The notes below the pieces were generated by a model. It did no database searches and was not told the origin of the DNA. It saw nothing but the letters and a program-made list of their open reading frames with translations. Shown here in pieces: positions 23,217 to 35,556 of a stretch of DNA of 64,000 nt (position 1 is its first letter; the number at the start of each line of letters is the position of its first letter). A program made the position numbers and the translations under genes. The stretch comes from Caprella mutica (taxonomy: Eukaryota; Arthropoda; Malacostraca; Amphipoda; Caprellidae), in NCBI GenBank assembly GCA_947561585.1, contig CANNZV010000439.1:248001-312000 (forward strand), read 5' to 3'.

Positions 23217-26200
23217 GAAGAATACCTCGCAAAGAAGCTCATTCTTTTTTTTCCTATATTCTTCTAAAGAAAAACATACGAGAATTTGAGATGGTTGAAA
23301 TGTTTTGGGACATTCTCTGCGGACATTTTAGGATTAGCTTCTCATTTTAATGTCCTAGAGATAAAAATTTGTGGAATGGAAACAATTTGGATGAGATAAA
23401 GAGGAAGAGATTGTAAAGACCATTGTCTGTTGCTATCATGACTTCACAGTTAGATATTTTACTTTATTTACTTATTATAGTGCGTTATATGCTACTAACT
23501 ACAAAAAAGGGTAAGCAAGACATTTACAAATATTTCGAATACACTTTTTATAAGAATGGATTATTGATTAATAGAAAGACTAAATGTCCCCTCTTTCAGA
23601 TGATACGTAATCAATGATAAAATCGAAAAACATTATTATTTATAAATATTAATTTTTAAACAACTTACTTATCAATAAATCTCATTTATTTGACCAAGAT
23701 GATCTAATAATAATTGATAAATCAATATATTTATACTGCAAATATATTCTCACTTCATGTAAACTTCACAATCCACTATATTGAAAAGTATTATTCACAC
23801 TATATGCAGAAATATACATTGCATTTAAAAGACTTCACCAACTAAGATCACATAGTCACCTGTTTTCCCGACACAGGAATCAACCCGAATAAGTTTCTTT
23901 TAATTATCATTAACATTGTTCGTGATTTGGATAAAAAGTTGCACACAAAGTTACAAACATCAGAAAAAACATAGGTTGATAGTTTACTAATTCGCACTAT
24001 AAAATACATATATGTAGAGTATGGTCATTATTCATTGATTATCGATAACAATATTTTAATAGGGTACTTATTTTTTACGGCCTAAATATAATAAGTAATC
24101 ATACCAATATATATTGTTTTTAATGGAAAAACAGTTGTTTCATTTTTCTCTTTATTATTTTCAATGAAAAAAATATTTGATATGATGAATATGATGATTT
24201 TATTGAGTTCAATAATTTCATTTTTGCAATTTTATTTAATAATATTTTATTTAACCTACTATTAATTGTGAGATCAATAACTTTATTTTTGCAATTTATT
24301 TTATTGTATTTAATTTAACCTAATTTTAAATTTATTGAGATTTGTTAAGAGACACCGAACTTATGTGTTAATTTTTTCAAACAGGTTTAGAGACTACTGT
24401 GGAAAATTTAGTATATTTATTTCCTCGCATTACCATTAATTTAACATTCTTTCAAGTATTTTCAATGAAAAAGGAGATCATAACATTATCATAATGAGGT
24501 TAAAAAGTTATATTTATAATATCACTTTATTTATCTAATAGTTTTTATACATAAATAATGAACAAATTTATCGTGTATTCTTTGATAATAAAAATGACCT
24601 TTAGTTATTAATCTATTATTATATATAGTTTTATTTAATCTTTTCAATATATATTTCCCCTTCAGTTTTGCATGGAAAAGAAGTAAATATTCTTTAATGG
24701 ATGATTATAAAAAATTTTGTTACTTAACTCAGTTATATCTTCAGTAAAATTAGATGTAGAATTCACATGTGTTGAGTTGGATTAGACTTATTATATTACC
24801 ATTCATTGCAATGTACTTTTATCAGCCTTTTAACTTCTACCTTTTAATAAATGACTGAATTTTTTATTTACGCAAAAATAATAAAAAGTTTAAATTGACT
24901 AATCAAAAATCAATGAAGAAAAACCTAATATTTACATTTTCAATTTCTGCTCAAAGTTACTAAAGAAGTTGCTTAATTTTCTATACAGTTAAAAAATACT
25001 AAAGTGAATCAGCCAAACTAATTAAAACAATATCAAATAAATATACAATATCTATTAAGATCATATTACTGAGATAATTCGAATGGAGATATTTTACTTG
25101 ATATAATTAATAGAAAGAATTATTAATTATATTATTCATCATATTAGTTGCACGCAGTACCAGTCTGTTTACGTGGGTATGATGTCACGTAGTCTTTGTG
25201 CGTGAGTATATCGCAACTGTAGAACTAATAGAGTTTTCCCATATTCTCCCCATTCATTAATTATTGCAGCAGTCCGATATCTTAGACAGTTTGAAACTCT
25301 ACTACAACTAAAATAAATTGAATCTTATCACATTTTAGAAGCTGAACCGTCAATAAAGTTAGAAAAAGATCGTATCTTCTCCTAAGTATTTTTCTATAAT
25401 GTTTTCTAAGCTGTTTTTAAAAAGTTTTAATATATATTTTATAGATTAAAATTTGTTTTATTCCAACTAAACTTTGTAAAATGATTTTTTTACCTGTCGA
25501 AACGCTATTCTTTTGGGTTAATTTGCGATATTGTGAAAAAGATTCCTATAGTCAATCGAAACGACATTTTATAAATTATGAACATTTTTAGTTCACTTTT
25601 AGCCCTCTTCGTCATATTAAAATGTTTTAGAATTCCGGAAAGAATTTTCGTATAAAAATGGATTTTGACTTAAGAAACCTGAAAGAAAAATCTTCTCATT
25701 AAATGTTCGCACATAATTTAATATAATATTTCTTGGGTCAATTTTGAGTCACAATCCATTTTTTCGTTTGAATCTCTAACCCCACAACATATGACACTTA
25801 TGTGTAATTTATTGGACACCACAATGACCATTAGTAATGTGACTTTTGATGAGGATATCATATCCCAGATAAAAAGTTATAGTAGTGGAGTAGAAGATTT
25901 ACTACCTAGGTAACTCCCACTCCTAATTTTCTAGTGGCGGAGAAGAAAGTTTTGATATAAATTTCAGGACATAGCCTACTTATTTTTTGCTTTGGTTCAT
26001 AATTTGACCAACGATCAATTTATTCTCATATCAACTTCACTTACTCATTCTTTATTTAGTTTGAAGGATTTGAAAATAATTTTTACACCCAATTTCGATT
26101 TATTTTGATCTAAGAAAAATTAAGACAAATACTGTCAAAGAATAGCGTCTCAAATATACCTGACAAAGTACATAAATGAGATTTTTCGATACGATTATTT

Positions 26201-26615
26201 GTCTTGTCATCAACTTTAATGTTTTAGACATCGCGTGATTAGTTTTCTACAAAAAATTTAACGGATCAAATTCTTTGAATTTTACTGAATATCTTTTAAC
26301 CCTTTCAATCACTCTCTTAACAATGTTTTATATATTAACATATATATTCTGAAATATAATATTTACTCTTTTCTGTATTCCCTATAAGTTGTTAGAAAAA
26401 GATGCTTAGCAAGAGCATAAGGATTAAGTAATTAAATCTATAGAGAGGCTATTTTGCTTCTATAATTGGGAAGATTCAACGGAATTTTCCTATTTTCGAT
26501 AGGGTTTTATTAGATCTTCTCTTCCTATTGACATTTAATTAGATTATAATCCGGCAATTCTGTTTCTTAATGTCTAAGGTAATGTCCCAGCACTGTGACG
26601 AAGAAAAGGATATTA
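23217..26615. other. 3.4 kb AT-rich desert with one repeat relic
   Basis: No ORF above 64 codons and no protein or RNA motif recognised. At 26133-26166 a lone unit of the 28-bp minisatellite (CTGTCAAAGAATAGCG, then CAAATATACCTGACAAAG) lies nearly 3 kb beyond the array. Confidence 0.55.
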
Positions 26616-26886
26616 AGGTGCGCACCTACACATGAAAATGTAAGAGGTATGAAGGTGCGCACCTACACATAGAAATGTAAGAGGTATTGAGATGCGCACC
26701 TACACACAGTAATGTAAAATTTATGAAGGTGCGCACCCACACATAGAAATGTAAGAGGTATTGAGGTGCGCACCTACACATAGAAATGTAAGAGGTATCG
26801 AGGTGCGCACCTACACATAGAAATGTAAGAGGTATTGAGGTGCGCATCTACACATAGAAATGTAGGAGGTATGAAGGTGCGCACAG
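26616..26886. repeat. 37-bp tandem repeat with GGTGCGCACC palindrome
   Basis: About seven copies. The unit starts with the perfect palindrome GGTGCGCACC, then TACACATAGAAATGTAAGAG and GTATTGA; a spacing of 37 bp is measured between 26764 and 26801. The most GC-rich motif in an AT-rich neighbourhood. The minus-strand 73-codon cysteine-containing ORF is translated repeat. Confidence 0.9.
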
Positions 26887-27258
26887 AAATGTTTCTTACA
26901 ATAGTATAGCATTTGCCATTACTCTATTCACTCACTACTGCCTGAATAGACAATAATGCAGTGGTAATTCATCTATCCAGACATTTGGAGGTTCTAGAAT
27001 GCTGGCAGTGACAGCTAGGCTCACTTACACCTCAACTGCAGCATGGCACACATGTGGTAGACAAATACAGGGCAATGGGAGAAAAAGAAGTCGTCACAGG
27101 GTAGAGCCTGTATAAAAACTACTGGCGAGCACTTACTCGATAAGAAGGATTTTTCTAGAGGAGTAAAATGTGTACAAGGTAACTAAGGTGAACATTACAG
27201 TGCTTATAATAAATAAAATTATATTCGACATTTTACCTTCATTGTAAACTAAATGAAA
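26887..27258. other. No gene recognised
   Basis: Slightly GC-richer unique sequence (about 26930-27130) with no ORF, splice or RNA signature that I can support. Confidence 0.4.
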
Positions 27259-28422
27259 GGCCATCGTAGAGCGTATACCTTCGCCGCTTCTTTTAAATTA
27301 GCTTGACTATCCAATAATTCTTCAGTTAGTAATGACCTTGACCTTGACCCGTTAGCTCCCAAAACCTTATCAAACTGTCCCTGGATATTGACCAAACGTC
27401 CCACCAAATTTCAGGTAATTTGGTTCAATTCTTTTTAAGTTATGCGAATTACAAGATTACAAATAAATAATTAAATGTCGACGAAAACATAACCTTTCAC
27501 ATTTTCCGAAGGTGATAAATTTCCCATATGTGTAATAAGTTCAAATATAATAAAGTGTTTCACTGTATATTCATTTCAAATTTGCGCTGTTCAAACAGCA
27601 TTTGGCCTTCAATATATATTTCACAAATTATTTGATTATATTTGATAGTGTGTGCGGATGTTTTGAGGGGAGTAATTTCCCAGGGGTTTGCAGAGGAGGC
27701 AGATAAACAGACTTCGTGAAGGGATATACTGAGCAGAGTGAAGCGTGAAGCTATACTTCATATGTATCACTTTAGCACATGCAAATTAATGGGGTGAGTG
27801 GCTAGTTAGCGAACGGTGACACACTTTTGATCATATAAGAATTATTACCTTTGCAGAATGCGGGAAGGTCATGTTTTCATCGGAATTTATTTATTTATTT
27901 ATCATCTTGTTATTCGCTTAACTGAAAAAGTGTTCAACCAAATTACCTGAAATTTGGTGAAACGATTGATCCATGTCCAGTGACCTGCTGGTAGCATTTT
28001 GGGAGTGACCCGGTCAAAGGTCAAGGTCATGGTCGTTTATAACTCAAAAAGTTTTGAACAATATTGCATGAAACTTGGTGGGACTATTGGTCGATATACA
28101 GGAACAATTTTGTTAGATTTTTGGAGCGGTGGGGTCAAAGATCAAGGTCAAGGCCATTTGTTACTCAATAACTCCAAAAGTATCCGACCAAATTGTCTGA
28201 AATTTGATGGTACAATTGGTCAATGTCTAGGAACGATCTGGAAGAATTTTGGAAACGATCCGGTCAAAGGTCAAGGTCAACGTCATTTATAACTAAAAAA
28301 GTAATGTACCATATTGCATGAAACTTGGTGGGACGATTGTTTATTTTCCAGTTAGCAGTTTCTTAAATTTTGGGAGAGAACGAGTCAAAGCGGAGGCGAA
28401 GGTATGCGCTCTAACGAGTGCA
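27259..28422. mobile_element. Inverted-repeat element carrying TCAAGGTCA blocks
   Basis: The left end (27259-27530) and right end (27840-28422) are inverted relatives. The terminal block AGAGCGTATACCTTCGCC is mirrored by GGCGAAGGTATGCGCTCT, and the AAACATAACCTTTC block by GGAAGGTCATGTTTTC. The right arm contains three successive blocks of about 125 bp, each with GGTCAAAGGTCAAGGTCA or a variant, then a GAAA(C/T)TTG(G/A)TGG block. The centre (27530-27840) is unrelated. The 97-codon + ORF at 27999 is translated repeat. Probably a non-autonomous DNA transposon; solo ends lie at 3070 and 20228. Confidence 0.75.
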
Positions 28423-28459
28423 CATAATCTAGTTTAATAATAAATTAAATCTTCTTTTT

Positions 28460-28572
28460 AATTGTATCCTTGTTACTTGTAGTTATCATGGATACGAATA
28501 AGTATACGAAGTAAAGTTTTTTTCTTATATGGTCGAAAATGTGAAACCGTTCCATAACTCGGAACTTACCCT
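28460..28572. mobile_element. MITE family 1, half copy
   Basis: Contains TTCTTATATGGTCGAAAATG, GAAACCG and CATAACTCGGAACTTACC, corresponding to the right half of MITE family 1; the left terminus is missing. Confidence 0.5.
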
Positions 28573-28614
28573 ACTTAAAATACTTACCCTCACGAGAGTA
28601 TCTGATAAGAAATT

Positions 28615-29577
28615 AAAGTGATACTAGCTCAAGTATCACTTTCTATCACCTAAAGTGATACTAGCTCAAGTATCACTTTCTATCATCTAAAGTGATACTA
28701 GCTCAAGTATCACTTTCTATCATCTAAAGTGATACTAGCTCAAGTATCACTTTCTATCATCTAAAGTGATACTAGCTCAAGTATCACTTTCTATCATCTA
28801 AAGTGATACTAGCTCAAGTATCACTTTCTATCATCTAAAGTGATACTAGCTCAAGTATCACTTTCTATCATCTAAAGTGATACTAGCTCAAGTATCACTT
28901 TCTATCATCTAAAGTGATACTAGCTCAAGTATCACTTTCTATCACTAAAGTGATACTAGCTCATGTATCACTTTCTATCACTAAAGTGATACTAGCTCAA
29001 GTATCACTTTCTATCATCTAAAGTGATACTAGCTCAAGTATCACTATCTATCATCTAAAGTGATACTAGCTCAAGTATCACTTTCTATCATCTAAAGTGA
29101 TACTAGCTCAAGTATCACTTTCTATCATCTAAAGTGATACTAGCTCAAGTATCACTTTCTATCACTAAAGTGATACTAGCTCATGTATCACTTTCTATCA
29201 CCTAAAGTGATATTTGATCATGTATCACTTTCTATCACTAACGTGATACTAGCTCAAGTATCACTTTCTATCATCTAAAGTGATACTAGCTCAAGTATCA
29301 CTTTCTATCATCTAAAGTGATACTAGCTCATGTATCACTTTCTATCATCTAAAGTGATACTAGTTCATGTATCACTTTTTATCACTAAAGTGATACTAGC
29401 TCATGTATCACTTTCTATCATCTAAAGTGATACTAGTTCATGTATCACTTTTTATCACTAAAGTGATACTAGCTCATGTATCACTTTCTATCACTAAAGT
29501 GATACTAGTTCATGTATCACTTTCTATCACTAAAGTGATACTAGTTCATGTATCACTTTCTATCACTAAAGTGATAC
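28615..29577. repeat. Hairpin satellite, 36-37-bp unit
   Basis: About 26 tandem copies. Each unit contains AAAGTGATACT, the loop AGCTCA, then the exact complement AGTATCACTTT, followed by a 9-bp spacer such as CTATCATCT. Every arm can also pair across the spacer with the next unit. In variants the loop reads AGCTCAT and the stem shortens to 10 bp, still paired. Stems are nearly unmutated while loop and spacer vary (TCATCT or TCACT). Both strands read almost the same, so transcription from either side would give serial stem-loops. Function unknown. Confidence 0.95.
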
Positions 29578-29827
29578 AAATCCATTCCTCATAAATTTCC
29601 TTTGACGAGAGTTTTCTATATCGATGAAATATTCAAAGAGTAATAAATAGGAAATGTGACTCTTAGTAAAGAGTTTAGTGCATTACGACAACTGCTTAAA
29701 ATTTAAACTGTCAGCTTTAGTTTTGGTGTGAAAATGTAAACAATTTAGAGAAAAATATTCTCAGAAACCAAAACAAATTAAAATTTAATCTTTGAGCTTT
29801 AGATTTAGTGTGTAAATATAATCCATT
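29578..29827. other. Spacer, no gene seen
   Basis: Two related blocks, AATTTAAACTGTCAGCTTTAG (about 29700) and AATTTAATCTTTGAGCTTTAG (about 29780), suggest a short decayed duplication. Confidence 0.35.
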
Positions 29828-30039
29828 TAGGACCATTCTATACAAGCAGATAAAAACGACACGCTTTCACCGCTCAGTTGACGCCTCTTCAATTAATCAC
29901 GGTTAAATGATTGGAAGGCGGTAGAAACGCTAGTATAGACTGCAAATTTGCCTTCCAATCATTTAACCGTAATTAATTGAAGAGGGGTTAACTGGACGGT
30001 AAAAACGTGGCGTTTATTTGCTAGTTAGAAAGGGCCTCA
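29828..30039. mobile_element. MITE family 2, about 210 bp
   Basis: A long inverted repeat. The inner arms CCTCTTCAATTAATCACGG and GTTAAATGATTGGAAGGC are mirrored almost perfectly at 29951-29985. Outward similarity continues through CGCTTTCACCGCTCAGTTGA and its partner to the ends TTAGGACC and GGGCCTCA. The loop is about 30 bp. No coding capacity. Confidence 0.8.
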
Positions 30040-30266
30040 GTGAAATATACTCTGGAACCAAAAGAAATTAAAATGCCACCGTCTCACTGTGCCTATGACG
30101 TCACACTTGGTGACAAACTCTGTTGGTGAGACTTTATGGGGATTAGTGAGCATTACTCTAATGAACAAATGATCTCTTTGGAGAGTGAGAGAGAGAGAGA
30201 GAGTTCCAATAACCTGTCTGATCAAGAACGGAAAAGATGATCTAGAGGATTACCACAGTGTGGGAT
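30040..30266. other. Spacer with short GA microsatellite
   Basis: A (GA)n run at about 30183-30202; otherwise nothing. The minus-strand 62-codon ORF lacks support. Confidence 0.4.
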
Positions 30267-30406
30267 AAGTTACGAGTTACCGGTCAGTTTCACATCTTCG
30301 ATCATATATGAAAACGATATAAATATTATTATTTGATTCTAATTTATATTATATAGTTTTTTCTTATATAACCGAAGATGTGAAACTGACCGATAATCCG
30401 TAACTT
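30267..30406. mobile_element. MITE family 1, copy b
   Basis: The left end AAGTTACGAGTTACCGGTCA continues as GTTTCACATCTTCGATCATA; the right end is its near-perfect complement ending CCGTAACTT. Length 140 bp, as copy a at 4524. The arms are better conserved than in copy a, suggesting a younger insertion. Confidence 0.85.
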
Positions 30407-32438
30407 AATCTAGATCCCGTTGTTAATAATATGAAGTAATAGGAGAAATATATATAAAAAATGATGTATGAATTTATTAGGTGTTTTGTATGGTCTATCG
30501 TTAGCAAATTTATTAATTCATTCCTGCGATACTTTCTCCTTATTCTCTATACTGTATTATATGTAATTATAATGCTGAAGGCTTACCTTTTTAAAACATT
30601 CAGGTATTAGATTCCAATAGCTTAGTTCTTCCTTTAAATTTCATCACCAAAATATAGTTTCGAAGCCCATCAAATATTAATTCCAATAAGCCAATTTTAA
30701 TTTAATTTTTATATTCCATTTTATGTGGAGAAGAGCATTTCATTTTTTCTGAGAGAGTGTCTTCAAAGATTCAGGTACCACAACACTTATGAGAAAGATT
30801 CATGAATATAAATACCATCAACAAGGGACGAATCATGGCGCTGGTATTGAGTTTCAAGTAGAAATACGAGACCACACATTCGAAAAAGACCAAGTAAAGA
30901 TTCAAATTTATTCGGATAGATTTCACTACTGAGAGGAAAACACGGAATGATGTGCATTGTAGCGCAAAGAAATAGGCTCAGGCTGCTTCAAGATCTACTA
31001 AATCAATCGCGTAAATGTACTTGGAAGGTGCTAATGTGGAATGAAATATTCAACCGAAGAATTTGTACATCATTCTACTTTGTATTAACATTATTAATGA
31101 TACTACACCATGATATTAATTTCTTCCTAACTGCCACTTCACTAAATTATGTTTATTGCAATCCTCAGTCAAATTGAAGAGGAAGACTTCCATATTGGAG
31201 TGATCTCTTTTATTGGATATTTTCGATCAGTTTCGAGAGGTAAAATGCTTCCTTTAAAGCGTTCGGAATATTTATTATCAGTGTATATCGGTCAATAGTG
31301 TGCTATTTTGAAAAAGATAACGAATTGTTAGTGCGTTTAAAACACCTATGGAATTTAATAAGTTTATACTATGAATATTGGATGTTTTGACTATATTGTA
31401 ATTCTTTTTAAAAGAAAGCGAATGAAGACTCTTGAAAATATCGATTAATTGGAGAAAAGTAATATTGTATTCATTTTATAAATTAAAATATATTATAAAT
31501 AATGGATATCTTGTCTGAAAAACATAATCTATTCTAAGTTAAAAAAAAACCATTAAAATGATCAAATTCAATTAAGATCAAGTAGAAATAATATTGAGAA
31601 ATTACGGACAAATGAAAATCTTTTATTTTACTGATGTGTTTTTCATTGCAAATAAATGTCCAAACAAACAGTAGAGATAATTGAGCTGATTTCAACATTT
31701 CTTTCTACTTTAATTCCGACAAAATAACTACAAGAAAAGAAATAAGTCCTAATTTGGTAGCGTTATTAAAAGTGAAGGTAAATAAATTCGAAATAATTTT
31801 GTAAATAACATTAAAACAACTACACACTGATTAAAATAATACAAATAACTGTTGAATGAAACTAAACAATTAAATATTATCGCAATAATTAAAGTTTACT
31901 TTAAATCTCAAAGAATAACAAATTCTAACATATCAAATATTATTAAAATAGTAAATATCCAAATACTCTAAATATATTTAACATATATTGTAAAATTAAA
32001 GAATAAATAACATAAGTTTAATACAAAGAATTAGATGACAAAATCCCCTAATTCATTCATGGCAATAATTTAGATATTATTGTACTAAATTCATTTCTAG
32101 CACTAAACTGCTTAATAGCTTAATGTTCGTTACTATTCAATGTGGTACAATCTGCATATAAACATTACTACATATGTACGTAAGTTAAGAGAAGACTACA
32201 ATGAAGTATAATGTTTGCACTAATATAGAAATAATACTGACAACTTTTTAATTCGATCTCCAACTTTATTAGAGTTTATTTGATTAGTTTTAAAACAGCT
32301 GTTTTTGTAAAAACTTTGGGAGATAATTTCTCCATTCCTACGAATACGGAAACAAATTCGATATTAGATAAATATTTAGCTAAATTGATGGATTTATATC
32401 TCCAACTTCTTGTAATGCAGTAACTAAATTTTGGTTAT
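30407..32438. other. 2 kb without a recognisable gene
   Basis: The best ORF (+, 30947-31177) starts with ATG but shows no domain, signal peptide or splice pattern I recognise. The rest is AT-rich with A/T homopolymers. Confidence 0.45.
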
Positions 32439-33301
32439 AATGGTTACAGTATCACCATCATGGTTGCAGTATCACCATTATGGTTACAATATCACCATCA
32501 TGGTTGCAGTATCACCATCATGGTTGCAGTAACACCATCATGGTTACAGAATCACCATCATGGTTACGGTATCACCATCATGGTTACGGTATCACCATCA
32601 TGGTTACGGTATCACCATCATGGTTACGGTATCACCATCATGGTTACGGTATCACCATCATGGTTACGGTATCACCATCATGGTTACAGTATCACCATCA
32701 TGGTTACGGTATCACCATCATGGTTACAGTATCACCATTATGGTTACGGTATCACCATTATGGTTACGGTATCACCATCATGGTTACGGTATCACCATCA
32801 TGGTTACGGTATCACCATCATGGTTACGGTATCACCATCATGGTTACGGTATCACCATCATGGTTACGGTATCACCATCATGGTTACAGTATCACCATTA
32901 TGGTTACAGTATCACCATTATGGTTACAGTATCACCATTATGGTTACAGTATCACCATTATGGTTACAGTATTACCATCATGGTTACAGTATCACCATCA
33001 TGGTTACAGTATCACCATTATGGTTACAGTATCACCATTATGGTTACAGTATCACCATTATGGTTACAGTATCACCATTATGGTTACAGTATCACCAACA
33101 TGGTTACAGTATCACCATTATGGTTACAGTATCACCATCATGGTTACAGTATCACCATTATGGTTACAGTATCACCATCATGGTTACAGTATCACCATTA
33201 TGGTTACAGTATCACCATTATGGTTACAGTATCACCATTATGGTTACAGTATCACCATTATGGTTACAGTATCACCAACATGGTTACAGTATCACCATCA
33301 T
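32439..33301. repeat. 20-bp satellite (TGGTTACAGTATCACCATTA)
   Basis: 43 copies at an almost perfect 20-bp period. Variants are TACGG/TACAG and CATCA/CATTA; the TACGG form clusters in the left half and the CATTA form in the right. Units contain inverted motifs (ACCATCATGGT). No unit has a stop in any + frame, so all three + frames are open for 247-332 codons and give the same cyclic 20-residue peptide; 20 mod 3 = 2 makes this automatic. Confidence 0.97.
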
Positions 33302-34179
33302 GAGTGCAGTTTTTTTCAATTGTTTCCATATTACTAACGAGATTATTTCTCTTTTTCTTACCGTAAGTTCTAGTTACTCTAAGTGTCCTTTTCTTGGCAA
33401 CAACCCTCATAATGATGCCTTTTCATGGGAAATATCAATGAATTATAATTATGTTTGAATATCAAAGACAATCCAGAGGAAATAGTTCATCTCTGAGAAC
33501 AAAACATGTGTATTATATACTGTGAATAATATTGGTGTAAGTTATATGCAGAAAATTATGGTAGGCAATATTATTTACAAAGAATTATTGTAGTGTATAT
33601 CATATGCTGAAAATAATAATTTGATAATTATCATAGTGTAAATCTTATACAGAAAATAATTCATGTTTGGAGGGCATACAATAGCGCTTTCAAAATTTAA
33701 TGATTGGCTTATTGTATTTGGTTTGTAATAGTTATGTAAAAAATACTATTTACAACATGATAAATCTGTGGAAATAACTTCATTCTTAAAATTTAATGAT
33801 GGAGTTGATACTTTTATTAACCATGATATAGAATACTGAACTACGAAATTATTTGGTACTAAAAGTTTGTTAAATCTACTTAAATTCATAAATATCTAAT
33901 ATTATACTCATATGAAATGAATTATCAACTTATACGCTATAGATCAGAAGCTCTTAAAGTATTTTTCTCGCACACCCCTTGCTTTTCTCAGGCACCCCCT
34001 GAGCATTGTATTGCATTGAAATAGATTTAAAAAATTCATTTATAACATATTTAGTAACTGTGATGTGAGAATTTAAATTGAAAAAGTAAAAAGTATAGAA
34101 AATGAATGTTAAATTTACTTTATGGACGACATATAAACAACATATAAGACAGCCATCACAGGCAATTATAGCCCTCACT
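33302..34179. other. No gene seen
   Basis: AT-rich. The block AAATTATGG/AAATAATAA following TATGCAGAAAA or TATGCTGAAAA recurs three times at about 33540-33670, a weak ~60-bp repetition. No coding support. Confidence 0.4.
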
Positions 34180-34390
34180 ACAACTGTATAGCTTTAGCTT
34201 ACCATCTACCTATAGCTTACCATCACTTAGCTTTAAATAGCAGCTACCTATAGCTTACCGTCACTATATATTCAGGTAGATCTTCAGCTTTCAAGCTACA
34301 TCTACATATAGCTTACTATAATCATAACTGTATAACTATTACTTAGTAGCTACCTATAGCTTACCGTCACCAAACATAGCCTGCAATTAA
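34180..34390. repeat. Degenerate AGCTTACC repeats
   Basis: Irregular copies of CTACCTATAGCTTACCGTCA at about 34205, 34248 and 34351 with shorter relatives between them; a decayed tandem array of roughly 20-50 bp spacing. Confidence 0.6.
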
Positions 34391-34572
34391 TTTTTTCGAT
34401 GGTTGGTTTTTACAGCACTTCACCTGCTAGTAATTCATAAATCGTTTGCATGTGGAAATGTGAAGGGCATTTCATACCCTAAAATATATCGCTATTTTAA
34501 CGCAATGTGTCAGTGAATAGAAAAGCGGCACTGAAATTTACCTCAAAAAAGACAGGGAAATGATGGGGAAGA
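34391..34572. other. Spacer, no gene seen
   Basis: Unique sequence leading into the next 20-bp satellite. Confidence 0.4.
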
Positions 34573-35556
34573 GAAAGGGGGGATGAGGTGAATGAGGTAG
34601 ATGAATGGTGAATGTGGTAGATGAATGGTGAATGAGGTAGATGAATGGTGAATGAGGTAGATGAATGGTGAATGAGGTAGATGAATGGTGAATGAGGTAA
34701 ATGAATGGTGAATGAGGTAGATGAATGGTGAATGAGGTAGATGAATGGTGAATGAGGTAGATGAATGGTGAATGAGGTAGATGAATGGTGAATGTGGTAG
34801 ATGAATGGTGAATGAGGTAAATGAATGGTGAATGAGGTAGATGAATGGTGAATGAGGTAGATGAATGGTGAATGAGGTAAATGAATGGTGAATGAGGTAG
34901 ATGAATGGTGAATGAGGTAGATGAATGGTGAATGAGGTAGATGAATGGTGAATGAGGTAGATGAATGGTGAATGAGGTAGATGAATGGTGAATGAGGTAA
35001 ATGAATGGTGAATGAGGTAGATGAATGGTGAATGAGGTAAATGAATGGTGAATGAGGTAGATGAATGGTGAATGAGGTAGATGAAAGATGAATGAGGTAG
35101 ATGAATGGTGAATGAGGTAAATGAATGGTGAATAAGGTAGATGAAAGATGAATGAGGTAGATGAATGGTTAATGAGGTAAATGAATGGTGAATGAGGTAG
35201 ATGAATGGTGAATGAGGTTTATGAATGGTGAATGAGATAGATGAATGGTGAAAGAGGTAAATGAATGGTGAATGAAGTAGATGAATGGTGAATGAGGTAG
35301 ATGAATGGTGAATGAAGTAGATGAATGGTGAATGAGATAGATGAATGGTGAATGAGGAAGATGAATGGTGGATGAGGTTTATGAATGGTGAATGAGATAG
35401 ATGAATGGTGAAAGAGGTAAATGAATGGTGAATGAAGTAGATGAATGGTGAATGAGGTAGATGAATGGTGAATGAAGTAGATGAATGGTGAATGAGGTAG
35501 ATGAATGGTGTATGAGGTAGATGAATAGTATATGAAATGAATGGTGAATGAGATAT
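34573..35556. repeat. 20-bp satellite (TAGATGAATGGTGAATGAGG)
   Basis: About 49 copies, very regular, with variants TAAATG, GAAGTAG, AAAGATG and TTTATG. At the right end a composite block (GGTTTATGAATGG ... GAGATAG ... AAGAGG ... GAAGTAG) is duplicated at about 35217-35290 and 35397-35470. The complement lacks stops, giving a 345-codon minus ORF of repeated HSPFIYLIHHSSTSFTIHLP; I regard it as a by-product. Confidence 0.97.

Noticed and set aside
28615..29577. CRISPR array
   Set aside because: Repeats are regular but the intervening sequences are identical, not unique spacers; the context is a eukaryotic genome without cas genes. The same holds for the other arrays.
32460..33458. 332-codon + strand ORF and its two frame-shifted companions as a repetitive protein gene
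   Set aside because: All frames are open simply because the 20-bp unit has no stops; the same peptide appears in each frame. No signal peptide, splice sites or unique coding flank.
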